Of a DNA stretch of 64,000 nucleotides, positions 43,290 to 53,038 are shown piece after piece (positions within the stretch are counted from its first letter, which is position 1; each line of letters starts with the position of its first letter). The notes under the pieces were generated by a model. That model ran no database searches and was not told where the DNA came from. It was given only the letters and a program-made list of their open reading frames with translations. The DNA lies in contig JAQBXT010000002.1 of NCBI GenBank assembly GCA_027624175.1, positions 1 through 64,000 on the forward strand, given 5' to 3'. Source of the DNA: Pseudomonadota bacterium (lineage in GTDB: Bacteria > Pseudomonadota > Gammaproteobacteria > Burkholderiales > SG8-39). The position numbers were made by a program, and so were the translations under genes.

Positions 43290-44705
43290 ATGACGCTTCC
43301 CGTCCAGCCCGTGATCCTCGCGGGCGGCTACGGCACGCGGCTCTGGCCAATGTCGCGCAAGCTCCTGCCCAAGCAGTTCCTGCCGCTCGTGTCGGCACAA
43401 ACCATGCTGCAAGAAACGGTGGCGCGGGCGCAGTGCCTGCGCAATGCCAGGCCACCCTTGGTGGTGGTGAGCGAGGAGCATCGCTTTCTCGCGGCCGAGC
43501 AGTTGCGCGCGATGGGCGCCGAGGGCGCGACGCTGCTCCTCGAGCCCGCGGGACGCGGCACCGCACCTGCGGCTGCACTGGCGTGCCTGTCCGCCATCGA
43601 GCATGACCCCAACGCGATTGTCCTGCTGCTTGCGGCAGACCATCTCATCGCAGATGCGAATCGGTTCCTTGAGTGTGTCACGGTGGCCGTCGGCCTTGCC
43701 CAAGACGGAGGTCTCGTCACCTTTGGCATGCAGCCCGACGGGCCAGCGACAGGGTACGGGTACGTCGTTCGCGGTGAGCCGCTCGGCGCCGGATTCCGCG
43801 TCAGGCAGTTCGTCGAAAAACCCGACGCCGCGCGCGCAGCGCAATTGATCGGCGCTGGCGGCGTCTACTGGAACAGCGGCATGTTGGTGTTCGCCGCCGC
43901 CACCTACATGGCGGAACTGGCGAAACATCGCCCCGACATCGCCGCGGCAGTGCGCAAAGCCTGGGACATGCGCAGCAGCGATCTCGATTTCATTCGGCCG
44001 GGCCGCGACGCCTTCCTCGCCTGCCCGCAGGATTCAGTGGATTATGCGGTGATGGAGCGCACTGCGAACGCGGTCGTGGTGCCGGGCGATTTCGGCTGGA
44101 GCGATCTCGGATCCTGGGACACGCTGTGGGAGGCAGGCCGCAAGGATGATCGCGGCAACGTCGCCGTCGGCGATACGCAGCTCCTGGAGACCAGGGACAG
44201 CTATGTGCGAGCGGAAAGCCGCCTGGTGACGGTACTCGGCCTCGACAACGCGGTGGTCGTGGAAACCAGCGACGCGGTACTCGTCGCTTCGCGCGAACAC
44301 GCTCAGCGGGTGAAGGAAATCGTGGCGCGGCTCGCCGACGAGAAGCGCAGTGAGTACCTGAGCCACGACCGCGTGTATCGGCCGTGGGGTTACTACGAAA
44401 GCGTGGACGCGGGCAGCCGGTACCAGGTGAAGCGCATCGTGGTGAACCCCGGCCAGGCGCTTTCGCTACAGATGCATCAACGCCGCGCCGAGCACTGGGT
44501 GGTGGTGTCGGGCACCGCGCGCGTCACGCGCGGCGAGGAGGTCCTAACGCTTTCCGAAAACCAGTCGACGTTCATCCCCGTGGGCACCAAGCATCGCCTC
44601 GAAAATCCCGGCGGCGCGCCGCTGCAGATCATCGAGGTGCAGTCCGGGGACTACCTGGGCGAGGACGACATCGTGCGCTTCGAAGACGGCTACGGCCGCC
44701 GGTAG
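43290..44705 (+). CDS. manC: Mannose-1-phosphate guanylyltransferase/mannose-6-phosphate isomerase
   Basis: A 471-residue bifunctional enzyme supplying GDP-mannose. The N-terminal nucleotidyltransferase has ILAGGYGTRLWPMSRKLLPKQFL and the FVEKPD motif. The C-terminal cupin isomerase domain has RPWGYYESVD, QMHQRRAEHWVVVSG and FIPVGTKHRLENPG. GDP-mannose is the substrate of Gmd and Fcl encoded next on the opposite strand. The ATG at 43290 is preferred over an in-frame GTG at 43269. No phosphomannomutase is in the window. Confidence 0.93.
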   Translation: MTLPVQPVILAGGYGTRLWPMSRKLLPKQFLPLVSAQTMLQETVARAQCLRNARPPLVVVSEEHRFLAAEQLRAMGAEGATLLLEPAGRGTAPAAALACLSAIEHDPNAIVLLLAADHLIADANRFLECVTVAVGLAQDGGLVTFGMQPDGPATGYGYVVRGEPLGAGFRVRQFVEKPDAARAAQLIGAGGVYWNSGMLVFAAATYMAELAKHRPDIAAAVRKAWDMRSSDLDFIRPGRDAFLACPQDSVDYAVMERTANAVVVPGDFGWSDLGSWDTLWEAGRKDDRGNVAVGDTQLLETRDSYVRAESRLVTVLGLDNAVVVETSDAVLVASREHAQRVKEIVARLADEKRSEYLSHDRVYRPWGYYESVDAGSRYQVKRIVVNPGQALSLQMHQRRAEHWVVVSGTARVTRGEEVLTLSENQSTFIPVGTKHRLENPGGAPLQIIEVQSGDYLGEDDIVRFEDGYGRR

Positions 44706-44712
44706 CACGATT

Positions 44713-45684
44713 TCAGGCTGCCGTCTGCACCTCGCGGCGCTCAAGAAAATCGCGATAAGCCAGTGCAATGCCTGCTTCCACGTTCACCCTCGGCGCCCAG
44801 CCCAGACGGACCACGCGGGAGACGTCGAGCAGCTTGCGCGGGGTGCCGTCGGGCTTGGCGGTATCGAAGTGCAGTCCGCCTTTGAAACCCACGATGCGCG
44901 CGACCAGCTCGGCCAGCTCGCTGATGGCGAGATCGGATCCTGGGCCGATGTTGATCAAAGGCGGATAGGTCCCGATCGTCGCGTTGTACTTCGCGTCGTC
45001 CAGCCGCAGCAATGCCACGCAGGCGTCCGCCATGTCGTCGCTGTACAAGAACTCGCGCCGCGGCTTCCCCGTTCCCCATACCACCAGGGCTTCGTCGCCG
45101 CGCGCTTTCGCCTCATGCGCCTTGCGGATCAGCGCCGGCAGGACGTGCGAGGTACGCAGATCGTAGTTGTCGCCGGGGCCGTACAGATTCGTCGGCATGA
45201 CGGCAAGGAACTGTGTGCCGTATTGACGGTTGTACGCTGAACACATCTCGATGCCGGCAATCTTCGCGAGCGCATACGGGCGGTTGGTCGGCTCGAGCGG
45301 CCCGGTGAGGAGATGCTCCTCCTTCATCGGCTGCGGGCACTCGCGCGGATAGATGCAGGAGGAACCGAGGAACAAGAGCCGCGTCACGCCCGCACGCCAG
45401 GCCTCATGGATGACATTGGTCTGGATCGCCAGGTTCTCGCGGATCAACTCGGCCGGCAGCGTGTCGTTGGCGAGGATGCCGCCGACCTTCGCCGCGGCGA
45501 GCAGCACGTGCCGCGGCCGCTCGGCCTCGAAGAAGCGGCGTACCGCCACCGCGTCCGCCAGCTCGAGGTCGGCGTGGGTGCGCAACAGCAGGTTCTCATG
45601 ACCCGCGGCGCGCAGCCGGCGCACCAGCGCCGAGCCTGCAAGGCCGCTGTGTCCCGCAACGTAGATCTTGTCGGTCCGCTCCAC
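44713..45684 (-). CDS. fcl: GDP-L-fucose synthase
   Basis: A 323-residue epimerase/reductase converting GDP-4-keto-6-deoxymannose to GDP-L-fucose. It has YVAGHSGLAGSALVR, FLGSSCIYP, the catalytic YALAK and TNLYGPGDNYD. The GTG start at 45684 is one base after the gmd stop, so the pair is co-translated. Tail-to-tail with manC. Confidence 0.94.
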   Translation of the reverse strand: MERTDKIYVAGHSGLAGSALVRRLRAAGHENLLLRTHADLELADAVAVRRFFEAERPRHVLLAAAKVGGILANDTLPAELIRENLAIQTNVIHEAWRAGVTRLLFLGSSCIYPRECPQPMKEEHLLTGPLEPTNRPYALAKIAGIEMCSAYNRQYGTQFLAVMPTNLYGPGDNYDLRTSHVLPALIRKAHEAKARGDEALVVWGTGKPRREFLYSDDMADACVALLRLDDAKYNATIGTYPPLINIGPGSDLAISELAELVARIVGFKGGLHFDTAKPDGTPRKLLDVSRVVRLGWAPRVNVEAGIALAYRDFLERREVQTAA

Positions 45685-45685
45685 G

Positions 45686-46774
45686 CTATTCGTACTGCCG
45701 ATGCACGGTGTGGCCGTGCTTCGTCACGAGCGCGTCGCGCTCGGCCTCGCGCATGTCGGCGTGCGCCATCTCCTCGACCAGTGCGTCGAACGAGGTCTTC
45801 GCCGTCCAGCCCAGCTTCGTCTTCGCCTTGGACGGATCGCCGAGCAGGGTGTCGACCTCAGCCGGGCGGAAGTAGCACCGGTCCACGGCCACGATCTTCT
45901 TGCCCACGGTATCCGATGCGTGCTCCTCCGCGCCCGCGCCCTTCCACGATAGCTTCATCTCGAGCTTCTGTGCCGCAAGATTGACGAAATCGCGCACGCT
46001 GTACTGCTTGCCCGTGGCGATAACGTAGTCCTCGGCTTGCTTCTGCTGCAGCATCAGCCACTGCGCCTCGACGTAGTCGCGCGCGTGGCCCCAGTCGCGC
46101 CGTGCATCGAGATTCCCGAGGTAGAGGCACTCCTGCAGCCCAAGCTTGATGCGCGCGAGCGCGCGCGTGATCTTGCGCGACACGAAAGTCTCGCCGCGGA
46201 TCGGCGACTCGTGATTGAAGAGAATCCCGTTGCAGGCGTACATGCCGTAGGACTCGCGGTAATTCACCGTGATCCAGTACGCGTAGAGCTTCGCCACGCC
46301 GTAGGGAGAGCGCGGGTAGAAGGGCGTGGTCTCCTTCTGCGGCGTCTCCACCACCTTGCCGTAGAGCTCCGAGGTCGAGGCCTGGTAGAAGCGCGTCTTC
46401 TTTTCCATGCCGAGGATGCGCACTGCCTCCAGGAGCCGCAGCGTGCCCATGCCGTCCGAATCGGCGGTGTACTCGGGCTCCTCGAACGACACCGCGACGT
46501 GGCTCTGCGCCGCGAGGTTGTAGATCTCGTCGGGCTGGGACTGCTGCACGATGCGCGTCAGGCTCGACGAATCGGTCATGTCGCCGTAGTGCAAGATCAG
46601 GCGCCGGTCGGGCTCGTGCGGGTCCTGGTACAGATGGTCGATGCGCTGCGTGTTGAAGCTCGAGGCGCGGCGCTTGATGCCGTGCACCTCGTAGCCCTTG
46701 GCGAGCAGGAATTCGGCGAGGTAGGCGCCATCCTGGCCGGTGATGCCGGTGATCAATTCGATTTTCCTGCTCAT
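45686..46774 (-). CDS. gmd: GDP-mannose 4,6-dehydratase
   Basis: A 362-residue SDR making GDP-4-keto-6-deoxymannose. It has [31 protein letters not shown], the catalytic YGVAK, and [12 protein letters not shown]. The ATG at 46774 overlaps the rfbD stop (ATGA). Part of its middle is duplicated as a relic at 40.2–40.3 kb. Confidence 0.96.
   Translation of the reverse strand: MSRKIELITGITGQDGAYLAEFLLAKGYEVHGIKRRASSFNTQRIDHLYQDPHEPDRRLILHYGDMTDSSSLTRIVQQSQPDEIYNLAAQSHVAVSFEEPEYTADSDGMGTLRLLEAVRILGMEKKTRFYQASTSELYGKVVETPQKETTPFYPRSPYGVAKLYAYWITVNYRESYGMYACNGILFNHESPIRGETFVSRKITRALARIKLGLQECLYLGNLDARRDWGHARDYVEAQWLMLQQKQAEDYVIATGKQYSVRDFVNLAAQKLEMKLSWKGAGAEEHASDTVGKKIVAVDRCYFRPAEVDTLLGDPSKAKTKLGWTAKTSFDALVEEMAHADMREAERDALVTKHGHTVHRQYE
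46064..46098. repeat. Direct repeat copy 2 (within gmd)
   Basis: Thirty-five bases identical to 40302–40336, coding for the [11 protein letters not shown] region of intact Gmd. Confidence 0.8.
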
Positions 46775-47610
46775 CGTGCGGCCAATGTTACCTCGGAGAG
46801 CTGCTCCTCCCACGACGCCAGCGAAAGACCGAAGTCCTTGCGCAGCCGCGAGCAGTCCAGGCACGAATTTCGCGGCCGCCGTGCGGGTGTGGGGTAGTCC
46901 TCCGTGCGGATCGCCACCACCGGCGTGGCGATGCCCGCACGGGCGAGGATGGCGCGCGCGAAGCCGCACCAGCTCGCCTCGCCTGCCGCGCAAAAGTGAT
47001 AGAGCCCGCCAGCCCCGCGTGGCAGCAACTGTGCCGTGGCCCGGGCGATCGCCAGGCTGGAAGTCGGCGCGCCGATCTGGTCATCCACCACGCGCAGTTC
47101 GGGGCGCTCGCGCGCCAGGCGCAGCATGGTGAGCAGAAAATTGCTCCCGCGCGGCCCGTACACCCAGCTGGTGCGCAGGATCAGGTGCCGGCAACCCGAG
47201 TCAGCAATGGCGCGCTCACCAGCGAGCTTCGAGGCGCCGTAGATATTGAGCGGATTGAGCTCATCGTTTTCGACATAGGGCGAATTCTTGCTGCCGTCGA
47301 AAACGCAGTCGGTGGAGTAGTGCACGAGCAACGCCCCGCTGCGCTTCGCCTCTGCGGCCAACACGCCCGGTGCGACCGCGTTCACCGCGAACGCGAGATC
47401 GCGCTCGGACTCCGCCTTGTCCACCGCAGTGTAGGCCGCAGCATTGACGATCACTTCCGGTTTGGCGGCCCGCACCACTTCGCCGATCCGTTCCGCGTCG
47501 CGCAGATCGAGCTCGGCGCGGCCAAGCGCCGTGACCTCGCCCAGCGCCGCCAGCGTCTTCTGCAACTCCCAACCGACCTGGCCGTCCTTGCCGGTCAGCA
47601 GGATCCTCAA
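46771..47610 (-). CDS. rfbD: dTDP-4-dehydrorhamnose reductase
   Basis: A 279-residue SDR performing the last step of dTDP-L-rhamnose synthesis. It has [36 protein letters not shown], the catalytic YGASK and RTSWVYG. The start is a TTG at 47610 overlapping the rfbC stop (TTGA). The frame is open further upstream but lies inside rfbC. Followed by gmd in an ATGA overlap. Confidence 0.93.
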   Translation of the reverse strand: MRILLTGKDGQVGWELQKTLAALGEVTALGRAELDLRDAERIGEVVRAAKPEVIVNAAAYTAVDKAESERDLAFAVNAVAPGVLAAEAKRSGALLVHYSTDCVFDGSKNSPYVENDELNPLNIYGASKLAGERAIADSGCRHLILRTSWVYGPRGSNFLLTMLRLARERPELRVVDDQIGAPTSSLAIARATAQLLPRGAGGLYHFCAAGEASWCGFARAILARAGIATPVVAIRTEDYPTPARRPRNSCLDCSRLRKDFGLSLASWEEQLSEVTLAAR

Positions 47611-48152
47611 GCGAACAGCTCCGCGTCGCGCAATGGCGTGCCGCCTCGGTCCTTTTCCGCCACGATCGGTGCTCCAGCGAGCGGCCATTGAATCCCCAGC
47701 GCCGCATCGCTCCACAGCAGCGTGCGCTCGTGCTCCGGGGCGTAGTAGTCGGTGGCCTTGTAGAGCACGTCGGCGGACTCCGAGGTCACAACAAAACCGT
47801 GCGCAAAGCCCGGCGGGATCCAGGCCACGCGCTTCGATTCCGCCGACAGCGTGAAACCGGCCCATTTGCCGAAGGTGGGTGAACTCTTGCGCAGGTCGAC
47901 CGCCACGTCCCACACCTCGCCCGCGATCACGCGCACGAGTTTCCCCTGCGCCTGGAGAATCTGGTAGTGCAGCCCGCGCAGCACGTTTTTCGTCGAGCGC
48001 GAATGATTGTCCTGCACGAACTCCACGTCCACGCCAGTCGCCTTGTGGAACGCGCGCCGGTGATAGCTCTCGAAGAAGAAGCCGCGAGCGTCGCCGAATA
48101 ACTTCGGCTCGAGGAGCAGCACCTCGGGAATGCTGGTGCGCACGACCTGCAT
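47607..48152 (-). CDS. rfbC: dTDP-4-dehydrorhamnose 3,5-epimerase
   Basis: A 181-residue cupin epimerase. It has LLEPKLFGDARGFFFESY, FVQDNHSRSTKNVLRGLHYQ, the active-site histidine of RGLHYQ, and the tyrosine-bearing YKATDYYAPEHE. The ATG at 48152 overlaps the rfbA stop (TGATG). Confidence 0.95.
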   Translation of the reverse strand: MQVVRTSIPEVLLLEPKLFGDARGFFFESYHRRAFHKATGVDVEFVQDNHSRSTKNVLRGLHYQILQAQGKLVRVIAGEVWDVAVDLRKSSPTFGKWAGFTLSAESKRVAWIPPGFAHGFVVTSESADVLYKATDYYAPEHERTLLWSDAALGIQWPLAGAPIVAEKDRGGTPLRDAELFA

Positions 48153-49027
48153 CAGGGCACTTTTTCGGCCAGGATGCGCAGCAGGTACGCGCCGTAGCCG
48201 CTCTTGGCGAGCGGTTGTGCCAGGGCTTTGAGCCGCGCCCTGGTGATCCAATTCTCGCGGTAGGCGATCTCCTCGACGCAGGCGATCTTGAGCCCCTGGC
48301 GCCGCTCGATGGTCTCGATGAAGTGCGAGGCTTCGAGCAGCGACTCATGCGTGCCGGTATCGAGCCAGGCGTGGCCCCGGCCCATGGTCAACACCTGCAA
48401 CTCGCCGCGCTTGAGGTACGCCCGGTTCACATCCGTGATCTCGAGCTCGCCGCGGGCTGACGGCTTGAGCCTGGAGGCGATGTCGACCACGCGGTTGTCG
48501 TAGAAGTACAACCCGACGACCGCGAACGGCGATTTCGGGTGCGCGGGCTTTTCTTCGATGCTGGTGGCCTTTCCGCGCCGGTCAAAGGCGACGACGCCGT
48601 AGCGTTCGGGGTCCGTGACCTGGTAGGCGAATACCGTGGCACCCTTTTTCTGCTTTGCCGCCTGTCTGAACAGCCCGGTGAGGTCGTGCCCGTAGAACAC
48701 GTTGTCACCGAGCACCAGTGCGACTGAATCCTTGCCGATGAATTTCCTGCCGATGATGAAGGCCTGCGCCAGGCCTTCGGGCCTCGGTTGCACCGCATAG
48801 CTCAGCTTGATGCCCCACTGGCGCCCGTCGCCCAGCAGCTCCCTGAACCGAGGCGTGTCCTGTTGCGTGGAGATCACCAGGATGTCGCGGATGCCCGCCA
48901 TCATCAGCGTGGACAAGGGGTAGTACACCATCGGCTTGTCGTAGACCGGCAGGAGCTGCTTGGACACCACCTGCGTCACCGGGTAGAGACGCGTGCCCGA
49001 GCCGCCGGCGAGGAGGATGCCTTTCAT
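48152..49027 (-). CDS. rfbA: Glucose-1-phosphate thymidylyltransferase
   Basis: A 291-residue nucleotidyltransferase making dTDP-glucose. It has [52 protein letters not shown] and [10 protein letters not shown]. It is separated from rfbB by about 1.1 kb holding three small antitoxin-like genes, which breaks the usual contiguous rfb cluster. Confidence 0.96.
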   Translation of the reverse strand: MKGILLAGGSGTRLYPVTQVVSKQLLPVYDKPMVYYPLSTLMMAGIRDILVISTQQDTPRFRELLGDGRQWGIKLSYAVQPRPEGLAQAFIIGRKFIGKDSVALVLGDNVFYGHDLTGLFRQAAKQKKGATVFAYQVTDPERYGVVAFDRRGKATSIEEKPAHPKSPFAVVGLYFYDNRVVDIASRLKPSARGELEITDVNRAYLKRGELQVLTMGRGHAWLDTGTHESLLEASHFIETIERRQGLKIACVEEIAYRENWITRARLKALAQPLAKSGYGAYLLRILAEKVP

Positions 49028-49086
49028 GTTCGCTCGCCCATGGGGTCAACCGGCCAATTCGCGGCCCGAGATCCGCGGCAGAACGC

Positions 49087-49299
49087 TCACCCGTCTACCT
49101 CAACCACCTCCTCGTCGATGGACGGTGGGACCGCCTCCCCCCTCGCCCTCAGGCTCTCAAGATAGGCTTCGATCGCCTCCTGAATGTTCCGCAGCGCCTC
49201 GGCGCGGGTGGCGCCTTGGGAAATGCAGCCCGGGAGCGCGGGAACCTCGGCCACGTTCACCCCATCTTCGTCCTTCTCGATTAGCACACGGTACTTCAT
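49087..49299 (-). CDS. HicB-like antitoxin domain protein (no HicA seen)
   Basis: A 70-residue HicB-type partial RNase-H fold: MKYRVLIEKDEDGVNVAEVPALPGCISQGATRAEAL then NIQEAIEAYLESL. It lacks the C-terminal DNA-binding domain of full HicB, and no HicA-like ORF lies on either side. GGAGG lies upstream of the ATG at 49299. It is probably a solitary antitoxin-like protein. The 258 bases upstream to the next gene hold only a short GC hairpin (49338–49351). Confidence 0.75.
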   Translation of the reverse strand: MKYRVLIEKDEDGVNVAEVPALPGCISQGATRAEALRNIQEAIEAYLESLRARGEAVPPSIDEEVVEVDG

Positions 49300-49557
49300 C
49301 GCCTGCCTCCTAAGGGGTCTGCACCGGGACTCTCGTTCCCGCGAAAACGGGTATGCCGCCCAACCGATCGGGGGACGTGACAATCAGAAGTTCAGGACCG
49401 GACATTCTGGTCTACGCGATTGGAGTTGACTGTAGCATGACCCCGGCTTGGCTGGCCGCCCGGCGCGTCCGCGACATAAGGCCGTGCCCCATTCCCGCTC
49501 TTCAGGACGATCTCGCTCCTTCGTCAGCGCGTCGGCGCGCGCCAAACGCGCCGCGCT

Positions 49558-49788
49558 TTACCTGTGCGCACTCTTGCGTGCCCATGCCACTCCGGCCGCG
49601 ACGTCCTCTTCTTGAATACCGAGCGAAGCGAGCTTCTCGCGCACGACACCGGCGCGGCCGATCCGCACCGGCGTCAGGACGATGCGGCCTTCCGCGGATT
49701 GGATGTCGAAATAGCGCGTGCCCGGGAAATCCTCGACCACCGCCTTAGGCAGCGTGATCCGGTTCCTGGAAGTCATCTTGGCTAGCAT
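49558..49788 (-). CDS. AbrB/MazE/SpoVT-type DNA-binding antitoxin-like protein
   Basis: A 76-residue swapped-hairpin AbrB-type protein (MTSRNRITLPKAVVEDF, then YFDIQSAEGRIVLTPV) with a helical tail. Such proteins are usually VapB/MazE antitoxins, but no PIN or MazF toxin gene is adjacent. Start at 49788, or at the methionine four codons later. Confidence 0.7.
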   Translation of the reverse strand: MLAKMTSRNRITLPKAVVEDFPGTRYFDIQSAEGRIVLTPVRIGRAGVVREKLASLGIQEEDVAAGVAWARKSAHR

Positions 49789-49841
49789 GGTAGTGGTCGA
49801 CTAAGAGTAAGAAAGTAAGGTTGCCTTGTCGTAGGCGCACT

Positions 49842-50177
49842 TCACACGATCCGGACCGCGCCTTTGAGCACGCTCGCGCGGATTCCGGGCTTCTCGGACG
49901 GCATCGTCGCCACCTCGACCTTCCTGCCGAACAGGTCCGCAAGATCGTTCTCCAGGCCAATGAGATCCAGCAGGCTGCGATCGGGCTCCAACTCGACCAG
50001 AAAATCGATATCGCTTTCCGGGCGTTCTTCGCCGCGCGCCGCCGAACCGAAAAGCCGCACGCTCCGCGCACCGTGCGTGCGCGCCAGCGCGCCGATGCGC
50101 TCTTTCATTCGAAGCACTTCCTCGCGCACGCTCCGGTCGCCCTTGGTACTTCCGCTGCGCTTCGGATTGCTCGTCAT
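49842..50177 (-). CDS. MntA-like minimal nucleotidyltransferase
   Basis: A 111-residue protein of the minimal nucleotidyltransferase family: [24 protein letters not shown] gives the GSxxRG...SDIDhh motif with the metal-binding aspartates intact. In MntA–HepT systems such proteins AMPylate a HEPN toxin, but no HEPN gene follows. The ATG at 50177 overlaps the rfbB stop (ATGA), so it is translationally coupled to a sugar-nucleotide gene. Confidence 0.8.
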   Translation of the reverse strand: MTSNPKRSGSTKGDRSVREEVLRMKERIGALARTHGARSVRLFGSAARGEERPESDIDFLVELEPDRSLLDLIGLENDLADLFGRKVEVATMPSEKPGIRASVLKGAVRIV

Positions 50178-51181
50178 TTTGCCAATCCGGCCCGTCGATC
50201 GATATACCAATTCACCGTTTTCCTCAACCCCGACTCGAAGCTCTCCTGCGGCCGCCAGCCGAGCTCGCGCCGGATCTTGCGCGCATCGATGGCGTAGCGC
50301 CGGTCGTGCCCCGGGCGGTCCTTGACGAAGCTGATCAGGCTCGCGTAGCTGCCGCCGGTGCGCGCCTTCGCCTCATCGAGCAGCGCGCACAGGGTCCGCA
50401 CCAGCTCGAGGTTCTTCATCTCGGCGCCGCCGCCGATGTTGTAGACCTCGCCCGGGCGGCCGCGCTCGAGCACCGCGCGCAACGCCGCGCAGTGGTCCAT
50501 CACGTAGAGCCAGTCGCGCACGTTCTGCCCGTCGCCGTACACCGGCAGCGGCTTGCCCGCGAGCGCCTGGTGGATCATCAGCGGGATCAGCTTCTCCGGG
50601 AACTGGTGCGGCCCGTAGTTGTTCGAGCAGTTGGTGGTCAGCGTCGGCAGCCCGTAGGTGTGCCAATACGCCCGCACCAGGTGGTCGGAAGCCGCCTTGG
50701 AAGCGCTGTAGGGGCTGTTCGGCGCGTAAGGCGTTGCCTCGCTGAAAGCCGGATCCCCCGCCCCGAGCGAGCCGTAGACCTCGTCGGTGGAGACGTGCAG
50801 GAAGCGGAACGCCGCGCGTTCCGGGGCGGCGAGGCTGCCCCAGTAGGCACGCGCCTCCTCGAGCAGCGCAAAGGTGCCGACCACGTTGGTCTGCACGAAC
50901 TCAGCGGGCCCCGCGATGGAGCGATCCACGTGGCTCTCCGCTGCCAGGTGCAGAATGGCGCGCGGCCGGTGCTGCGCCAGGAGCTTTGCCACCAGCCGGC
51001 GGTCGCAGATGTCGCCCTGCACGAAAGTGTGGCGCGCGTCGCCGCGCAGCGCCTCCAGGTTCTGCGGGTTGCCGGCGTAGGTGAGCTTGTCCAGGTTCAC
51101 CACCGGCTCGCCCGTGGCGGCGAGCGTCGACAGCACCAGGTTGGAGCCGATGAACCCCGCGCCGCCGGTCACCAGGAGCAT
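50174..51181 (-). CDS. rfbB: dTDP-glucose 4,6-dehydratase
   Basis: A 335-residue SDR, second step of dTDP-rhamnose synthesis. It has [38 protein letters not shown], the catalytic YSASK and [14 protein letters not shown]. It begins nine bases after the msbA stop on the same strand and leads into the antitoxin-like trio. Confidence 0.96.
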   Translation of the reverse strand: MLLVTGGAGFIGSNLVLSTLAATGEPVVNLDKLTYAGNPQNLEALRGDARHTFVQGDICDRRLVAKLLAQHRPRAILHLAAESHVDRSIAGPAEFVQTNVVGTFALLEEARAYWGSLAAPERAAFRFLHVSTDEVYGSLGAGDPAFSEATPYAPNSPYSASKAASDHLVRAYWHTYGLPTLTTNCSNNYGPHQFPEKLIPLMIHQALAGKPLPVYGDGQNVRDWLYVMDHCAALRAVLERGRPGEVYNIGGGAEMKNLELVRTLCALLDEAKARTGGSYASLISFVKDRPGHDRRYAIDARKIRRELGWRPQESFESGLRKTVNWYIDRRAGLAK

Positions 51182-51190
51182 GGCGGGATT

Positions 51191-52966
51191 CTAAGCCGTC
51201 GCGGCGGCCGGCCCGGCCGCGAACTGGATGCGGTGCAACCGCGCGTAGATGCCGCCGCGCGCGAGCAATTCGGCATGGCGCCCCGACTCGACGATGCGGC
51301 CCTCGGCGAGCACCGCGATGCGATCGGCGCGCTCCACGGTGGACAGCCGATGGGCGATGACGATGGTGGTGCGCCCCTTCATCAGGGCCTCCAGAGCCGC
51401 CTGGACGTGGCGCTCGGACTCGGAATCGAGTGACGAAGTGGCCTCGTCCAGGATCAGCACCGGTGCGTTCTTGAGCAGCGCGCGCGCAATCGCCAGGCGC
51501 TGGCGCTGGCCGCCCGAGAGCCGCAGCCCGTTCTCGCCGATCAGCGTATTCAGCCCCTCGGGCATGCCACGGATGAAATCCATCGCGTGCGCGGCCTCGG
51601 CCGCGGCGGTGACGTCTTTGTCGTTGGTGCCGGCCAGGCGGCCGTAAGCGATATTGGCGTAGACCGTATCGTTGAACAGCACCACGTCCTGCGACACCAG
51701 CGCGATGTTGCCGCGCAGGCTGTCGAGCGTCAGGGTCTGGATGTCGTGGCCGTCCAGGGTGATGCGGCCAGCGTCGGGCGCGTAGAACCTGGGCAGCAGG
51801 TTGACCAGCGTGGTCTTGCCGCTGCCCGAAGTGCCCACCAGCGCGAGCGTTTCACCCGGGCGCACGTGCAGCGACACCTCACGCAGCGCGGGCTCGTTGC
51901 GCGTTTCGTAGGTGAAACCGACGCCTTCGTAGACGATGTCGCCGCGCGCGCGCGCCAGCGCCAGCGTGCCGCGTTCCTCCTCTACCGGCGCGTCGATCAT
52001 GCCGAACACGCTTTCGGCGCCCGCCAGGCCGCGCTGCAGGGCGGAATTGACCTGCGTGAGGTGCTTGATCGGCGCGAACAGCATCAGCATCGCAGTGAAG
52101 AACGAGGCGAATGCGCCCACCGTGGTGTGCCCGGCGAGGGACTCCTGCAGCGCCACGTAGACGATCACCGCCATCGCCGAGGCGGCGAGAAAATGCGTCA
52201 CCGGGGTGATCAATGCCTCGGGCACCTTCTGGCGCATGTTGAAGCCGCGCAGCGCCGCGATGGCGCGCTGGAAACGCCGCCCTTCGTAGTCCTGCCCGCC
52301 GAACACCTTCACCACGCGATGGCACTCGATGGTCTCCTCGAGCACGTGCACCACGTCGCCCAGCGCCCGCTGGGAAGCGCGCGCCATGGTGCGCAGGCGG
52401 TGCGACAGGGCGCGCACGAACAGCGCCACCAGCGGCGCGACCACCAGCGTGATGAGCGTCAGCTTCCAGTTCAGGTACAGCAGCCACGCCAGCATGCCGA
52501 GGATCACGATCGAGTCGCGCACCACGACGGTGAGCACCGTGGTCGCCGCCGCGCTGACGTTGGCCACGTCGTAGGCCACGCGCGAGAGCAACGCGCCCGA
52601 ACTCTGGTCGTCGAACGTGCGCGTCGGGAAGCGCACCAGCCGCGCGAACATCGCCGCGCGCAAGTCCAGCACCACTTTGTCGGCGACCCAGGCCATGCAA
52701 TAGTGCCCAACGAAGCTGAGTACGCCTCGCACGACGAAGATGGCCACGATGGCGAGCGCGAAGAAGATTGGCGGCGTCGCCGCCTGGCCGGCGGCGGCGA
52801 AGCCGCCGTCCAGCAGCGGCTTCATCAGCATGGGAAACAACGGCTCGGTCGCCGCGGCGGCGATCATGCCGAGCAGCGCGAGCGCGAATACCTTGGCGTG
52901 CGGCCGCACGTAGGACAGCAGGCGCAGGTACAGCTGGCGGCTGCTCTGACTGCGCGTCTGCGGCAT
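51191..52966 (-). CDS. msbA: Lipid A export ABC transporter MsbA
   Basis: A 591-residue half-transporter flipping lipid A-core across the inner membrane. An N-terminal six-helix domain is followed by an ATPase with Walker A GTSGSGKTT, signature LSGGQRQR, Walker B VLILDEATSSLD and switch IAHRLST. It heads the minus-strand surface-polysaccharide operon and is divergent from the O-antigen ligase gene with 72 bases between. Confidence 0.93.
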   Translation of the reverse strand: MPQTRSQSSRQLYLRLLSYVRPHAKVFALALLGMIAAAATEPLFPMLMKPLLDGGFAAAGQAATPPIFFALAIVAIFVVRGVLSFVGHYCMAWVADKVVLDLRAAMFARLVRFPTRTFDDQSSGALLSRVAYDVANVSAAATTVLTVVVRDSIVILGMLAWLLYLNWKLTLITLVVAPLVALFVRALSHRLRTMARASQRALGDVVHVLEETIECHRVVKVFGGQDYEGRRFQRAIAALRGFNMRQKVPEALITPVTHFLAASAMAVIVYVALQESLAGHTTVGAFASFFTAMLMLFAPIKHLTQVNSALQRGLAGAESVFGMIDAPVEEERGTLALARARGDIVYEGVGFTYETRNEPALREVSLHVRPGETLALVGTSGSGKTTLVNLLPRFYAPDAGRITLDGHDIQTLTLDSLRGNIALVSQDVVLFNDTVYANIAYGRLAGTNDKDVTAAAEAAHAMDFIRGMPEGLNTLIGENGLRLSGGQRQRLAIARALLKNAPVLILDEATSSLDSESERHVQAALEALMKGRTTIVIAHRLSTVERADRIAVLAEGRIVESGRHAELLARGGIYARLHRIQFAAGPAAATA

Positions 52967-53038
52967 GGACGAATTGTAGCCGCTCGCGCACGCGGACCCG
53001 AATTGCGCAAGCCCTCGCTTTGCGGTTCAAATGGCGCC

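Noticed and set aside
49324..49351. Short GGGAC...GTTCCCGCGAAAACGGG hairpin resembling dispersed repeats of other betaproteobacteria
   Set aside because: The stem is only about four pairs and no second copy was noticed in the window, so a repeat family cannot be claimed.
49745..50071. Minus-strand frame beside the MntA-like gene as a possible HEPN toxin
   Set aside because: Most of it is a shadow of the MntA-like gene, and it lacks the RxxxxH HEPN motif.
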